A DNA stretch of 64,000 bases from Shewanella sp. GD04112 (GTDB lineage Bacteria; Pseudomonadota; Gammaproteobacteria; Enterobacterales; Shewanellaceae). A model generated the notes under the pieces. It had not been told where the DNA came from and made no database searches. It worked only from the letters and a program-made list of their open reading frames with translations. Positions 54,717 through 63,066 of this stretch are shown here, in pieces. Made by a program: the position numbers and the translations under genes. Where the stretch lies: positions 2,418,001-2,482,000 of the forward strand of contig NZ_JAOEAL010000001.1 of assembly GCF_029835735.1 (NCBI RefSeq), read 5' to 3'. Position 1 is the stretch's first letter. Each line of letters opens with the position of its first letter.

Positions 54717-55581
54717 ATGACTGTTTTTCGTCTATTTATGCTAACGACGCTTACCATGTTGGCCTTTGCCTGTAACTCGATACTTTGCCGGCTTGCGTTA
54801 AAGGATGGCAGTATCGATGCCTGCAGCTTTACCCTGATCCGCTTGTTGTCTGGGGCCATCATGCTCTTGCTATTAAGCCTTAACAAGCCTGCACCGGAGG
54901 CCAAGGGCCATTGGAGGCCAAGGGCCATTGGAGCTCAGCCTTGGCATTGTTTGTCTACGCAGCGGGGTTTTCCTACGCCTATATCAATATGACGGCCTCA
55001 ATGGGGGCACTGCTACTCTTTGGCGCCGTTCAAGCCACCATGATTGGCTATGGGCTGTACCGAAAAGAACCCTTTAATACCAGACAATGGTTTGGGTTGG
55101 CCTGCGCAGCCGCGGGGTTGCTTTTTCTGTTGTTACCCGGGCTGTCGGCGCCGCCGCTTTTGAGCTCATTGCTGATGATAAGCGCCGGAGTCGCTTGGGG
55201 GATTTACTCGATTAAAGGCAAAGGGGCCCAGCATCCCATTCCAATCAGTGCGGGCAACTTTATCCGCACTGTGCCGATGGCACTGTTATTACTGCTATTA
55301 GTTCGAGATCCCTTAGCGGTAAGTCAGATGGGAATTATCTATGCGTTAGTCTCAGGCGCCATCGCTTCAGGCTTAGGTTATGCAATTTGGTATTCTATAT
55401 TACCTTTATTGTCATCTACTTACGCCGCTACTGTACAATTGAGTGTGCCGTTAATTGCCGTGGGGGAGTGCTATTGCTGAGTGAACCCCTGAGCCTTCGA
55501 TTATTGGCAGCTTCCTGTGCCATCCTCGGTGGCATTGCACTGGTTGTGCTCAGCAAATCTGCACCACAAAATAAAAGCTAA
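54717..55581 (+). pseudogene. EamA/DMT-family transporter, broken by two frameshifts
   Basis: Three successive frames (54717-54992, 54911-55480, 55387-55581) together make one ten-TM drug/metabolite transporter of about 280 residues. Break one is a perfect 17-base tandem duplication (54896-54912 and 54913-54929); removing one copy rejoins KPAPEAKGHW with SSALALFVYAAGFSYAYINM. Break two is near 55462: a run of five G (in GTGGGGGAG) where six would read VGGVLLLSEPLSLRLL, the normal final helix pair; instead translation ends at GECYC. Two independent lesions argue for a true pseudogene, though sequencing error at the G run is possible. Original substrate unknown; sugar or amino-acid efflux are options. 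Confidence 0.88.
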
Positions 55582-55680
55582 ATAGAAAGAAACATTTATC
55601 TTTTCCTTTTGCCCTTGCGTCATCCAACGCCTTGTTTAAGAATAAGGCCATTCTGGGTAAAAGGATGTCTTGAGTAAATC

Positions 55681-56577
55681 ATGCAAACGGTCACGGTTGG
55701 CGAGCTGTTGATGACAATCCCTGTTGGCAACCGCCTTGGTGAAGGTGTGTTATGGGATGAGTTACACCAATCCATTTGGTGGACCGACATTTTATCCGCT
55801 GTGATTTATCGTTTTCATCTCGACAACCGCACCTTAGATACTTTCCCCATGCCGCATCGCGTCGGCTCCTTTGGCCTCACGGTAATGCCTACAACACTTA
55901 TCGTCGCATTCGATATCGGTATTGCATTCTATGATCTTGAAGATAAAAGCCTGACATGGCTGGCGCAGCCAGAGGCTCAGATTGAGGGAAATCGCTTTAA
56001 CGATGGTCGCATCGATAGGCAAGGGCGTTTTTGGGCAGGCACTATGGTGGAACAACGTCAAAGTGCAGCACAACACGCCGCCCTGTATTGCATTGACGAG
56101 AAAGGGTATTGCCACCAACGCCTAACGTATCTCGAAATCTCCAACGGCCTATGCTGGAGTCCAGATGGACGAACGCTCTACCATGCCGATTCGCCAACAC
56201 ATCAAATCCATCAATATGATGTTGATATCCAAACGGGTTTATTAAGTCGTAAGCGCCTTTTTGCGACCACCAGCCATCATATTTTCCCTGATGGTTCAGA
56301 TGTCGATGCGGCGGGTTACCTCTGGAATGCCCAGTGGGGCGGTGGCCAAGTGGTGCGCTATCGTCCCAATGGTGAAGTCGATCTTATCCTCAAATTGCCC
56401 GTTACCCATCCAACCAGCATCGCCTTTGGCGGCGAAAGACGCGATCTGTTGATCGTCACCAGTGCCAAACACTCACTTGAGGCATCGCAATTAGAGCAAG
56501 AACCGCAAGCCGGCGATGTGTTTATCTACCAATTAAATGGAATTTGTGGCTTAGACAGTCCGCGCTTTAACGGTTAG
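55681..56577 (+). CDS. SMP-30/gluconolactonase-family lactonase (L-arabinolactonase-like)
   Basis: 298-residue calcium-dependent beta-propeller lactonase. NRLGEGVLWDELHQSIWWTDI (metal Glu), GNRFNDGRIDRQGRFWAGTM (metal Asn), EISNGLCWSPDGRTLYHADSPTHQIHQYDVD and FPDGSDVDAAGYLWNAQWGGGQVVRY (metal Asp) are the SMP-30 signature. Similar proteins open pentonolactones in the oxidative arabinose and xylose pathways, which fits the SDR dehydrogenase and IlvD-type dehydratase 25 kb away. Located after the broken EamA gene with AAAGGATG before the start. Confidence 0.87.
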   Translation: MQTVTVGELLMTIPVGNRLGEGVLWDELHQSIWWTDILSAVIYRFHLDNRTLDTFPMPHRVGSFGLTVMPTTLIVAFDIGIAFYDLEDKSLTWLAQPEAQIEGNRFNDGRIDRQGRFWAGTMVEQRQSAAQHAALYCIDEKGYCHQRLTYLEISNGLCWSPDGRTLYHADSPTHQIHQYDVDIQTGLLSRKRLFATTSHHIFPDGSDVDAAGYLWNAQWGGGQVVRYRPNGEVDLILKLPVTHPTSIAFGGERRDLLIVTSAKHSLEASQLEQEPQAGDVFIYQLNGICGLDSPRFNG

Positions 56578-57059
56578 TTTGCGATAAAAATCGCTAATAC
56601 CTTTTATTGAATCAATTTATTGCTTACAAAACGCTCTGCACTGAGGATAGATAAGTGATTTTCTAAGGTGTTTTCATCACTCAAGTGGCAACTATTCGCT
56701 GCCGTTTATACCGCTTAACTCACTGCTAGCTACATTGATAGAGACCACTGTTAGCAACATCCATTGGAAAAACGGTTGTTTTCTGCCGATCATTTCTCTT
56801 AAATTGTGATCTTGCTCTAAAAGTGCCTAATCGGTATTTTCATTCATATTTTGACCAATCGCCGTCACTTTTGTGATGCGCGTCAACAATAAGATTTACC
56901 CCAAATGGAACTTGGTACAAAGTGGACAAAATGGCTAATCAAAATGTCCATGTCGATAAAATCACTTAAATATCGCAATCTGCAATTTTTATAGATTTTA
57001 ATTCCAGCGAACATCATATAAACAACTTATTTTGGTTAAATATTCTTTTGAAGTCTTAA

Positions 57060-57075
57060 TGTGATTTTGATCACC
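57060..57075 (+). promoter_or_regulatory. CRP-type site upstream of fdn
   Basis: TGTGATTTTGATCACC: TGTGA-N6-TCACC, one base from the CRP consensus TGTGA-N6-TCACA. Shewanella uses CRP to switch on anaerobic respiration genes, so control of this formate dehydrogenase by CRP is plausible. Centre lies about 51 bases before the predicted transcription start. Confidence 0.7.
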
Positions 57076-57084
57076 TGTTAGAAA

Positions 57085-57112
57085 TTGTCATTATTAGTCA
57101 CTTTTTTATACT
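57085..57112 (+). promoter_or_regulatory. Probable sigma-70 promoter of fdn
   Basis: TTGTCA (57085-57090) and TATACT (57107-57112), 16-base spacer, downstream of the CRP-type site. Confidence 0.6.
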
Positions 57113-57198
57113 CGCACCATGAGTAGGGTTAAGTTCTCTACTCAAGCCTGCAGCGTACGCGCTGCAACTTAGTGAGCACATAAAAGAGAGTGTGTGAA

Positions 57199-60100
57199 AT
57201 GACAATGAATAGACGACAGTTTTTTAAACTCTGTGCTGTGGGAGCCGCGACTTCTACTATTTCTGCACTGGGGTTGATGTCCGAAAAGGCATTTGCATCC
57301 GTCAGAGGTTTTAAATTGCTACGCGCAAAAGAGACGCGTAACAATTGTTGCTACTGCTCTGTGGGTTGTGGGTTGTTGATGTACAGCCAGAGCAGCAACG
57401 GGAAGAATGCGGAGCAGAGCATTTTTCATATTGAGGGCGATGCCGATAATCCAATTAACCGCGGTGCTCTGTGTCCTAAGGGTGCAGGCTTGGTTGACTA
57501 TGTAAACAGCCCCCACCGTTTGAAATATCCTGAAGTGCGTTTACCCGGTTCGGATAAATGGCAGCGCATTAGCTGGCATGAGGCCTTTAAGCGTATCGCA
57601 AGACTCATCAAAGACGAGCGCGATGCCAATCTGGTTGAAAAAAATGCCCAGGGTCAAACCGTTAACCGCTTAGTCAGCCTAGGCATGATGACCTCATCGG
57701 CCCAAGCAAACGAAGGCTGCTACATCACCCATAAGTTCGGCCGTGCCATTGGTATGCTAGGGATAGATAACATCGCCCGCGTTTGCCACGCCCCAACACC
57801 AGCCGCAATGGCGCCCACCTTTGGCCGCGGTGCTATGACGAGCCACTGGGCGGATATGAAAAATACCGATCTGGCCATTGTGATGGGTGGTAATGCAGCA
57901 GAAGCGCATCCCGTTGGTTTTGGTTGGGTGACAGAAGCGATGGAGCATAACAACGCCAAGTTGATTGTGGTCGATCCGCGCTTTAACCGCAGTGCTGCCG
58001 TCGCCGATTTATATGCGCCTATTCGTTCGGGCACTGATATTGCCTTCCTGCTCGGCATGATCCGCTACTTGCTCGAAACACAGCAAATCAACCTTAACTA
58101 TGTCAAAGCCTATACCAACGCCACGTTTATCGTGCGGGAAGACTTTGAATTTAACGACGGTTTATTCAGTGGCTACGATGAGGCTAACCATAAATACGAC
58201 CAATCCACTTGGTTCTATGAGTTAGATGAAGAGGGCTACGCCAAGGTTGACCCTAGCTTAAGTCATCCACGCTGCGTGATTAACCTGTTGAAAAAACACG
58301 TTGATCGCTACGATCCTGACACAGTGTCCAGCATCACGGGTACGCCTAAAGACGCCTATCTTGAAGTATGTCAGCAAATTGGGGCGACCCATGTTGACCA
58401 TAAAGCCGCAACCTTCCTGTATGCCCTCGGTTGGACACAGCACAGCGTCGGCGCGCAAAACATCCGCACCATGGCGATGATCCAATTGCTGCTTGGCAAT
58501 ATGGGGATCATGGGCGGCGGCGTGAATGCGCTGCGTGGTCACTCAAACGTTCAAGGCGCGACAGACTTAGGTTTATTGTGCCAAGGATTACCTGGCTACC
58601 TGAAACTGCCTCAAGATAGAGATGTTGATTTACAAAACTATTTAGCCCATTACACCCCAAAAGCCTTAAGACCAAACCAAACCAACTATTGGCACAATTA
58701 CCCAGCCTTTACCGTGTCGTTGTTAAAAGCGTTTTTCGGTGATCATGCCACCGCAGAAAACGATTATGGTTATGACTGGCTGCCAAAGTGGGACCAACAG
58801 TACGATATCAATAAGCAAATCGACATGATGGTTCACGGTGAGGTCAATGGCTACTTTATCCAAGGTATCAACGCACTTAACTCCCAGCCCGATAAGCAAA
58901 AAGTGTCTAAGGGCTTATCTAATCTGAAGTTCTTAGTAGTGCTCGATGCACTGGCAAATGAAACTTCCAGCTTCTGGCGCAATGCGGGTCAGTTTAACGA
59001 TGTGGATACCGCCAGCATTCAAACTGAAGTCTTCCGCTTACCCACAACCTGTTTTGCTGAGGAAAGTGGTTCAATTGCTAACTCGAGCCGTTGGTTACAA
59101 TGGCACTTTAAGGGCGCCAATCCACCCGGCGAAGCCTTATCAGATCCGGCAATTCTTTCTGGCATCATGCTGGAATTAAAACGTTTATACCGTGAAGAGG
59201 GCGGCCGTTTACCTGAGCCGATTGAAGCCATCAAGTGGGATTACGCGATGGAGCATGAACCCAGCTCCGAGGAAATCGCGCAGGAGATGAATGGTTATGA
59301 TCTCACGACCGGTAAGCTACTCAATGGCTTCTCCGAGTTAAAAGCCGATGGCTCAACCTCATGCGGTATTTGGGTTTACTCGGGAATGTGGACCGAAGCG
59401 GGCAACCTCATGGCGCGTCGTGATAATAGCGATCCATCCGGTAAAGGCATTACCCCGAATTGGTCATTCGCTTGGCCTGCAAACCGCCGTATCTTGTATA
59501 ACCGCGCTTCCTGCGACGTGCAAGGTAAGCCGCGCGATCCGAGCCGTGTACTGCTCGAATACAAGGACAACAAGTGGCAGGGCATTGATGTGCCAGACTT
59601 TAATGCCAAGTTGAATGCCGAAGATTCGGCCCATCCTTTCATCATGCAAGCCGATGGTGTTGGCCACTTATTTGCCCTGCGTGACTTAAAAGATGGTCCA
59701 TTCCCAGAGCATTATGAGCCGTTCGAATCGCCACTGGCGAGTAACCCGCTGCATCCTAAAGTCACCAATAATCCGGTGGCGCGGATGTTCAAAGGCTTAC
59801 GTGAAAGCTTTGGTACCAATGAAGAATTCCCCTATGTTGGCACCACTTACTCGATGACGGAGCACTTCAACAACTGGACCACGCATTGTCACCTAGCTGC
59901 GATTACCCAGCCACAACACTTTATCGAAATCGATGAAACGTTAGCGGCGGAAAAGGGCATCAATAACGGTGATTGGGTCAAAGTAAGCTCCAAGCGCTCG
60001 CATATTGTCACTAAGGCCTATGTGACTAAACGACTCCAACCCATGATGGTTCAGGGCAAAAAAGTCCACACCATTGGTATTCCACGCCATGGCAGTTACG

Positions 60101-60222
60101 AGGCCCTGACGCAAAAGAGTTATATCGTCAACGAGCTAACTTCATCTGTGGGCGATGCCAACACCCAAACCCCTGAATATAAAGCATTCCTTGTGAATAT
60201 TGCCAAAGCGGAGGGCTTCTAA
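57199..60222 (+). CDS. fdnG: Formate dehydrogenase, catalytic subunit with Cys at the Sec position
   Basis: Periplasmic molybdopterin (MGD)-dependent subunit oxidising formate. 1007 residues from ATG 57199. Tat signal RRQFFK at residues 5-10 with hydrophobic run to about 35; an Fe4S4 site NNCCYCSVGCGLLM...GALCPKG; MopB body closely following E. coli FdnG (GALNALRGHSNVQGATDLGLL-type, WTQHSVGAQNIRTMAMIQLLLGNMGIMGGG). E. coli FdnG has selenocysteine 196 in ARVUHGPT; here the TGC at 57784-57786 encodes Cys196 in ARVCHAPT, so no SelC-dependent decoding is needed. An upstream GTG at 57190 is less likely. First gene of the operon. Confidence 0.96.
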   Translation: MTMNRRQFFKLCAVGAATSTISALGLMSEKAFASVRGFKLLRAKETRNNCCYCSVGCGLLMYSQSSNGKNAEQSIFHIEGDADNPINRGALCPKGAGLVDYVNSPHRLKYPEVRLPGSDKWQRISWHEAFKRIARLIKDERDANLVEKNAQGQTVNRLVSLGMMTSSAQANEGCYITHKFGRAIGMLGIDNIARVCHAPTPAAMAPTFGRGAMTSHWADMKNTDLAIVMGGNAAEAHPVGFGWVTEAMEHNNAKLIVVDPRFNRSAAVADLYAPIRSGTDIAFLLGMIRYLLETQQINLNYVKAYTNATFIVREDFEFNDGLFSGYDEANHKYDQSTWFYELDEEGYAKVDPSLSHPRCVINLLKKHVDRYDPDTVSSITGTPKDAYLEVCQQIGATHVDHKAATFLYALGWTQHSVGAQNIRTMAMIQLLLGNMGIMGGGVNALRGHSNVQGATDLGLLCQGLPGYLKLPQDRDVDLQNYLAHYTPKALRPNQTNYWHNYPAFTVSLLKAFFGDHATAENDYGYDWLPKWDQQYDINKQIDMMVHGEVNGYFIQGINALNSQPDKQKVSKGLSNLKFLVVLDALANETSSFWRNAGQFNDVDTASIQTEVFRLPTTCFAEESGSIANSSRWLQWHFKGANPPGEALSDPAILSGIMLELKRLYREEGGRLPEPIEAIKWDYAMEHEPSSEEIAQEMNGYDLTTGKLLNGFSELKADGSTSCGIWVYSGMWTEAGNLMARRDNSDPSGKGITPNWSFAWPANRRILYNRASCDVQGKPRDPSRVLLEYKDNKWQGIDVPDFNAKLNAEDSAHPFIMQADGVGHLFALRDLKDGPFPEHYEPFESPLASNPLHPKVTNNPVARMFKGLRESFGTNEEFPYVGTTYSMTEHFNNWTTHCHLAAITQPQHFIEIDETLAAEKGINNGDWVKVSSKRSHIVTKAYVTKRLQPMMVQGKKVHTIGIPRHGSYEALTQKSYIVNELTSSVGDANTQTPEYKAFLVNIAKAEGF

Positions 60223-60224
60223 TT

Positions 60225-61127
60225 ATGGCTTCTCAAGATATTATCCGCATCTCAGGCACCACGGACATCACCCCCGCGTCTCAAGCACGCATTGGTGCGG
60301 TCCAGCAGGTGACTAAGCTGTTTGATGCGACCAAATGTACCGGCTGTAAGGCATGTCAGGTTGCCTGCTCCGAATGGAATGACCTTCGTGAAGATGTCGG
60401 CACTTTCCAAGGCAGTTACCAGAACCCGATGATACTGTCTCCAGAAAGCTGGAACATAATGCAATATCACGAAGTGATGGATAACAATAAGTTGCGTTGG
60501 CAATTTACCCACACTGCCTGTATGCACTGCGCCGATCCAGCCTGCTTAAAAGCTTGTTCTACCAGCGGCGCGATTGTGCAACATGCCAATGGCACTGTGG
60601 ATTTTGACTCGAACAAGTGTATTGGCTGTGGTTATTGCGCCAGTGCCTGTCCTTTCAACGTGCCTAAGATCAGTGCCAAAGATAACAAAGCCTATAAGTG
60701 CACCCTGTGCTCCGATAGGCTCGCCGTTGGCCTCGAGCCTTCCTGTGTTAAAACCTGCACCGTGGGAGCGCTGCGTTTTGGCACCCGCGAAGACATGTTG
60801 TTCTATGCCGAAAAACGCGTCGAGCAGTTAAAGGAACGCGGTTTTAGCAAGGCGGGACTTTATAACCCCGAGGGCGTTGGTGGTACGCATATGATGATGA
60901 TCCTCCACGACATCACACAACCCGAAACCTATGGCATGCCAAAGGATCCGCAAATCCCCGCCGCCACCGAATGGCGTCAAGATTGGCTCAAACCTTTGGG
61001 CACCGCAGGCTTGCTCGCAACGGCGGCGTTCGCCCTGATGCACCGCATTGCGGTAGGGCGCAACATCGTCGAGGAAGATCAGCCCGGTTACATTGATGCC
61101 GGTGCCACAGAGGAGGAAAAGCAATGA
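60225..61127 (+). CDS. fdnH: Formate dehydrogenase, iron-sulfur subunit
   Basis: 300 residues. Four ferredoxin-type Cys clusters (CTGCKACQVACSEWN; CMHCADPACLKACSTSGA; CIGCGYCASACPFNVP; CTLCSDRLAVGLEPSCVKTC) carry electrons from the catalytic subunit to the cytochrome b. A single C-terminal transmembrane helix is present (GTAGLLATAAFALMHRIAVG). Overlaps fdnI by four bases and follows fdnG by two. No separate signal peptide: it would be exported with the Tat-bearing partner. Confidence 0.95.
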   Translation: MASQDIIRISGTTDITPASQARIGAVQQVTKLFDATKCTGCKACQVACSEWNDLREDVGTFQGSYQNPMILSPESWNIMQYHEVMDNNKLRWQFTHTACMHCADPACLKACSTSGAIVQHANGTVDFDSNKCIGCGYCASACPFNVPKISAKDNKAYKCTLCSDRLAVGLEPSCVKTCTVGALRFGTREDMLFYAEKRVEQLKERGFSKAGLYNPEGVGGTHMMMILHDITQPETYGMPKDPQIPAATEWRQDWLKPLGTAGLLATAAFALMHRIAVGRNIVEEDQPGYIDAGATEEEKQ

Positions 61128-61747
61128 GTCATAAAGAGATGATAGTGCGCCATAAGCTCGTTGATCGTCTGTGTCACTGGACCATAGTCTTTGTGGGATT
61201 AGTGACCTTTTTAACGGGATTCTCGTTTTTTTACCCTTCGTTCCAGTGGCTGAGTGGCATTGTTGGCACACCACAACTGGCAAAAGTGATGCATCCATTC
61301 TTCGGGATCGCTATGTGTCTGCTGCTGGCGGTGATGCTGATCCGCTATTACCAGCACAATAAGTGGAATAAGTACGATTTGCCCTGGATGAAAGCCGTGG
61401 TGTGGGTGCTACTGCAAAAAGAAGAGAACATTCCGCCCGTGGGCCATTACAACCCAGGTCAGAAAATGTTATTCCGCGCCTTTGTGGTTTTTGTACTGGC
61501 GTTTCTGATCAGCGGCATCATGATGTGGCAACCTTATTTTGCCCCCATGTTCTCGGCAGAAGCCGTCAATTGGGCCACCTTAGTCCACTCGGCCTGCGGC
61601 ATATTAATGCTGTTATCCCTGGTGGTACACGTATGGATGGCCTGCTGGATTGAAGGATCTATCACTGGGATGCTCTACGGCAAAGTCTCTAAGGCTTGGG
61701 CTCGTAAGCACCACCCAGCCATGTTAGAAGAACACGAGGAAAAATAG
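61124..61747 (+). CDS. fdnI: Formate dehydrogenase, cytochrome b556 subunit
   Basis: 207-residue four-helix membrane protein binding two haem b groups and passing electrons to menaquinone. VRHKLVDRLCHWTIVFVGLVTFLTGFSFF (His ligand), AKVMHPFFGIAMCLLLAVM, MLFRAFVVFVLAFLISGIMMW and TLVHSACGILMLLSLVVHVWMACWIEGS (His ligands) match FdnI/FdoI. Overlaps fdnH (ATGA). fdhE begins two bases after its stop. Confidence 0.94.
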   Translation: MSHKEMIVRHKLVDRLCHWTIVFVGLVTFLTGFSFFYPSFQWLSGIVGTPQLAKVMHPFFGIAMCLLLAVMLIRYYQHNKWNKYDLPWMKAVVWVLLQKEENIPPVGHYNPGQKMLFRAFVVFVLAFLISGIMMWQPYFAPMFSAEAVNWATLVHSACGILMLLSLVVHVWMACWIEGSITGMLYGKVSKAWARKHHPAMLEEHEEK

Positions 61748-61749
61748 CG

Positions 61750-62649
61750 ATGAAGATGGCCAGCGATATCCCGTTAAGTTTTGTTGATAAATCCCCCTTA
61801 GCATTAAAACCGCTAAAAGCGGCACATCCTGAGAAAATTTATCAGCATAGAGCACGTCGTTTAGCACAATTAGCGCAGGATTCTCCGCTGGCGGATTATC
61901 TCAAGCTCTGCCAAATCCTAGTGTCGACGCAGCAAAAACTTGCGGCAACGGATATGGGCCCAGTACCAATGATTGACGCTGAGGTGCCATATCCGTTGTC
62001 CCTAAGCCAAACTCAAACGGCTCAGGATTGGTTAAAAGCATTGCAAGCATTGCTAACAAAATTGGTATCTCAAGTGCCCACGCATTTAGTGCCTGTTCTA
62101 CAGGAGTTACAACAGCAGTCGCCAACTCAATTGCTAGAGTGGGGCACTCAACTGAGGCAAGGGGAGTTTAGTGCCGTGCCTGCGCAGTACAGCCTATTTA
62201 TTTGGGCGGGATTGTCCTTGTATTGGTCACACTGGGCCCCCATGGTGATTGCACGAATGGATGTGAATAAGGTTAAACAGTCTAGCCTTTGCCCGGTGTG
62301 CGGCAGTCATCCCGTCGCCAGCATGATTGTCGATGAGCCACGGGAAGGGCTGCGCTATCTGCATTGCAGTCTGTGTGAAAGCGAGTGGCACTATGTGCGC
62401 GCCCATTGTACCTGCTGCGAGCAATCCCGGGAGATGTCAATTTGGTCGTTTGATGACCATAAGGCAGCCGTGCGGATTGAGAGCTGCGAGGCGTGCAAGG
62501 GATACACTAAGATGTTGTTTACCAACCGTTTGCCATTGTTAGATGCGGCAGCGGACGATATCGCATCGATGGGATTGGATGCCGAGCTCAATGCAAAGGG
62601 CTATGGTGCCACAACGGTAAATCCACTGTTACTTGCACATGAAGCCTAA
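61750..62649 (+). CDS. fdhE: Formate dehydrogenase accessory protein FdhE
   Basis: 299 residues. Zinc/iron-binding accessory protein that couples correct cofactor insertion to Tat export of FDH. N-terminal helical part (FVDKSPLALKPLKAAHPEKIYQHRARRLAQLA) and C-terminal rubredoxin-like CXXC pairs: SSLCPVCGSHPVAS, LHCSLCESEW, HCTCCEQSREM and ESCEACKGYTK, the arrangement of E. coli FdhE. GAGGAAAAATAGCG lies before ATG 61750. Last gene of the formate dehydrogenase operon; no clear terminator with a T run follows, only a hairpin at 62703-62734. Confidence 0.93.
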   Translation: MKMASDIPLSFVDKSPLALKPLKAAHPEKIYQHRARRLAQLAQDSPLADYLKLCQILVSTQQKLAATDMGPVPMIDAEVPYPLSLSQTQTAQDWLKALQALLTKLVSQVPTHLVPVLQELQQQSPTQLLEWGTQLRQGEFSAVPAQYSLFIWAGLSLYWSHWAPMVIARMDVNKVKQSSLCPVCGSHPVASMIVDEPREGLRYLHCSLCESEWHYVRAHCTCCEQSREMSIWSFDDHKAAVRIESCEACKGYTKMLFTNRLPLLDAAADDIASMGLDAELNAKGYGATTVNPLLLAHEA

Positions 62650-62702
62650 ATAGTAAAAAGGATTAATAAACAAGGCCATGGATGGTTTTGATACTGTATG
62701 TT

Positions 62703-62734
62703 CCATTCGGTCACCACTTAGTGTGACCGAATGG
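62703..62734. repeat. Perfect 12-bp inverted repeat downstream of fdhE
   Basis: CCATTCGGTCAC / GTGACCGAATGG with an eight-base loop. No T tail follows, so a factor-independent terminator is doubtful; could be an RNA 3'-end hairpin or an element boundary. Confidence 0.7.
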
Positions 62735-62782
62735 TCATCGACTGTGATATCAAACTAACTGATTCAAATCTTATTCGTGCGC

Positions 62783-62833
62783 TACGTGAAATCTGCAAAA
62801 CTTGCAGGGGCAATCTTGCCAAATATTCACGTA
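62783..62833. repeat. Branched inverted-repeat element
   Basis: Outer arms TACGTGAA (62783-62790) and TTCACGTA (62826-62833) enclose two smaller hairpins: CTGCAA/TTGCAG (62793-62807) and GGCA/TGCC (62809-62820). The 51-base whole would fold as a three-way junction. Confidence 0.6.
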
Positions 62834-62960
62834 GGAACGCCTTGAAAATAGCGTAGAAGTAACCCATCAAATGTATCTATCCCTTGATTAAACAAAAATC
62901 AACGGTAAGCGCTAAACGAGGACAATCTTAACCCTTTATTGGGCGGACAATTAGACGCAT

Positions 62961-63066
62961 GAAAATTCTCACCGAGAATCAGAATGAGCCTTCAATAAAA
63001 TCAGATAGTTATACCTCTATTTCAGAATGCATCAAAACGAAGATTCTCACATAAATCAGAATGAGC
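62961..63066. repeat. Pair of imperfect direct repeats
   Basis: GAAAATTCTCACCGAGAATC... (62961-62989) and GAAGATTCTCACATAAATC... (63039-63066) both run on to CAGAATGAGC and differ at few positions; period 78-79 bases. Between and beyond them lie TCAGATAGTT (63001) and AACTATCTGA (63081), inverted copies. Confidence 0.6.

Larger units (their letters stand above)
56578..57198 (+). other. Upstream region of the formate dehydrogenase operon (621 bp)
   Basis: No gene seen. AT-rich, with a short GCGAT / ATCGC hairpin just after the lactonase gene, a weak CRP-like half-match at 56872-56887 (TGTGA-N6-TCAAC), a strong CRP-like site at 57060-57075 and a sigma-70-like promoter at 57085-57112. Confidence 0.6.

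Noticed and set aside
54717..54992. Stand-alone small membrane protein
   Set aside because: It is the N-terminal part of the frameshifted EamA gene; its last 30 residues are out-of-frame translation after the 17-base duplication.
57721..58060. Selenocysteine insertion element (SECIS) in fdnG
   Set aside because: The Sec position is a TGC Cys codon, so no recoding hairpin is required and none was sought further.
62961..63066. CRISPR array
   Set aside because: Only two imperfect units, and no cas genes nearby.
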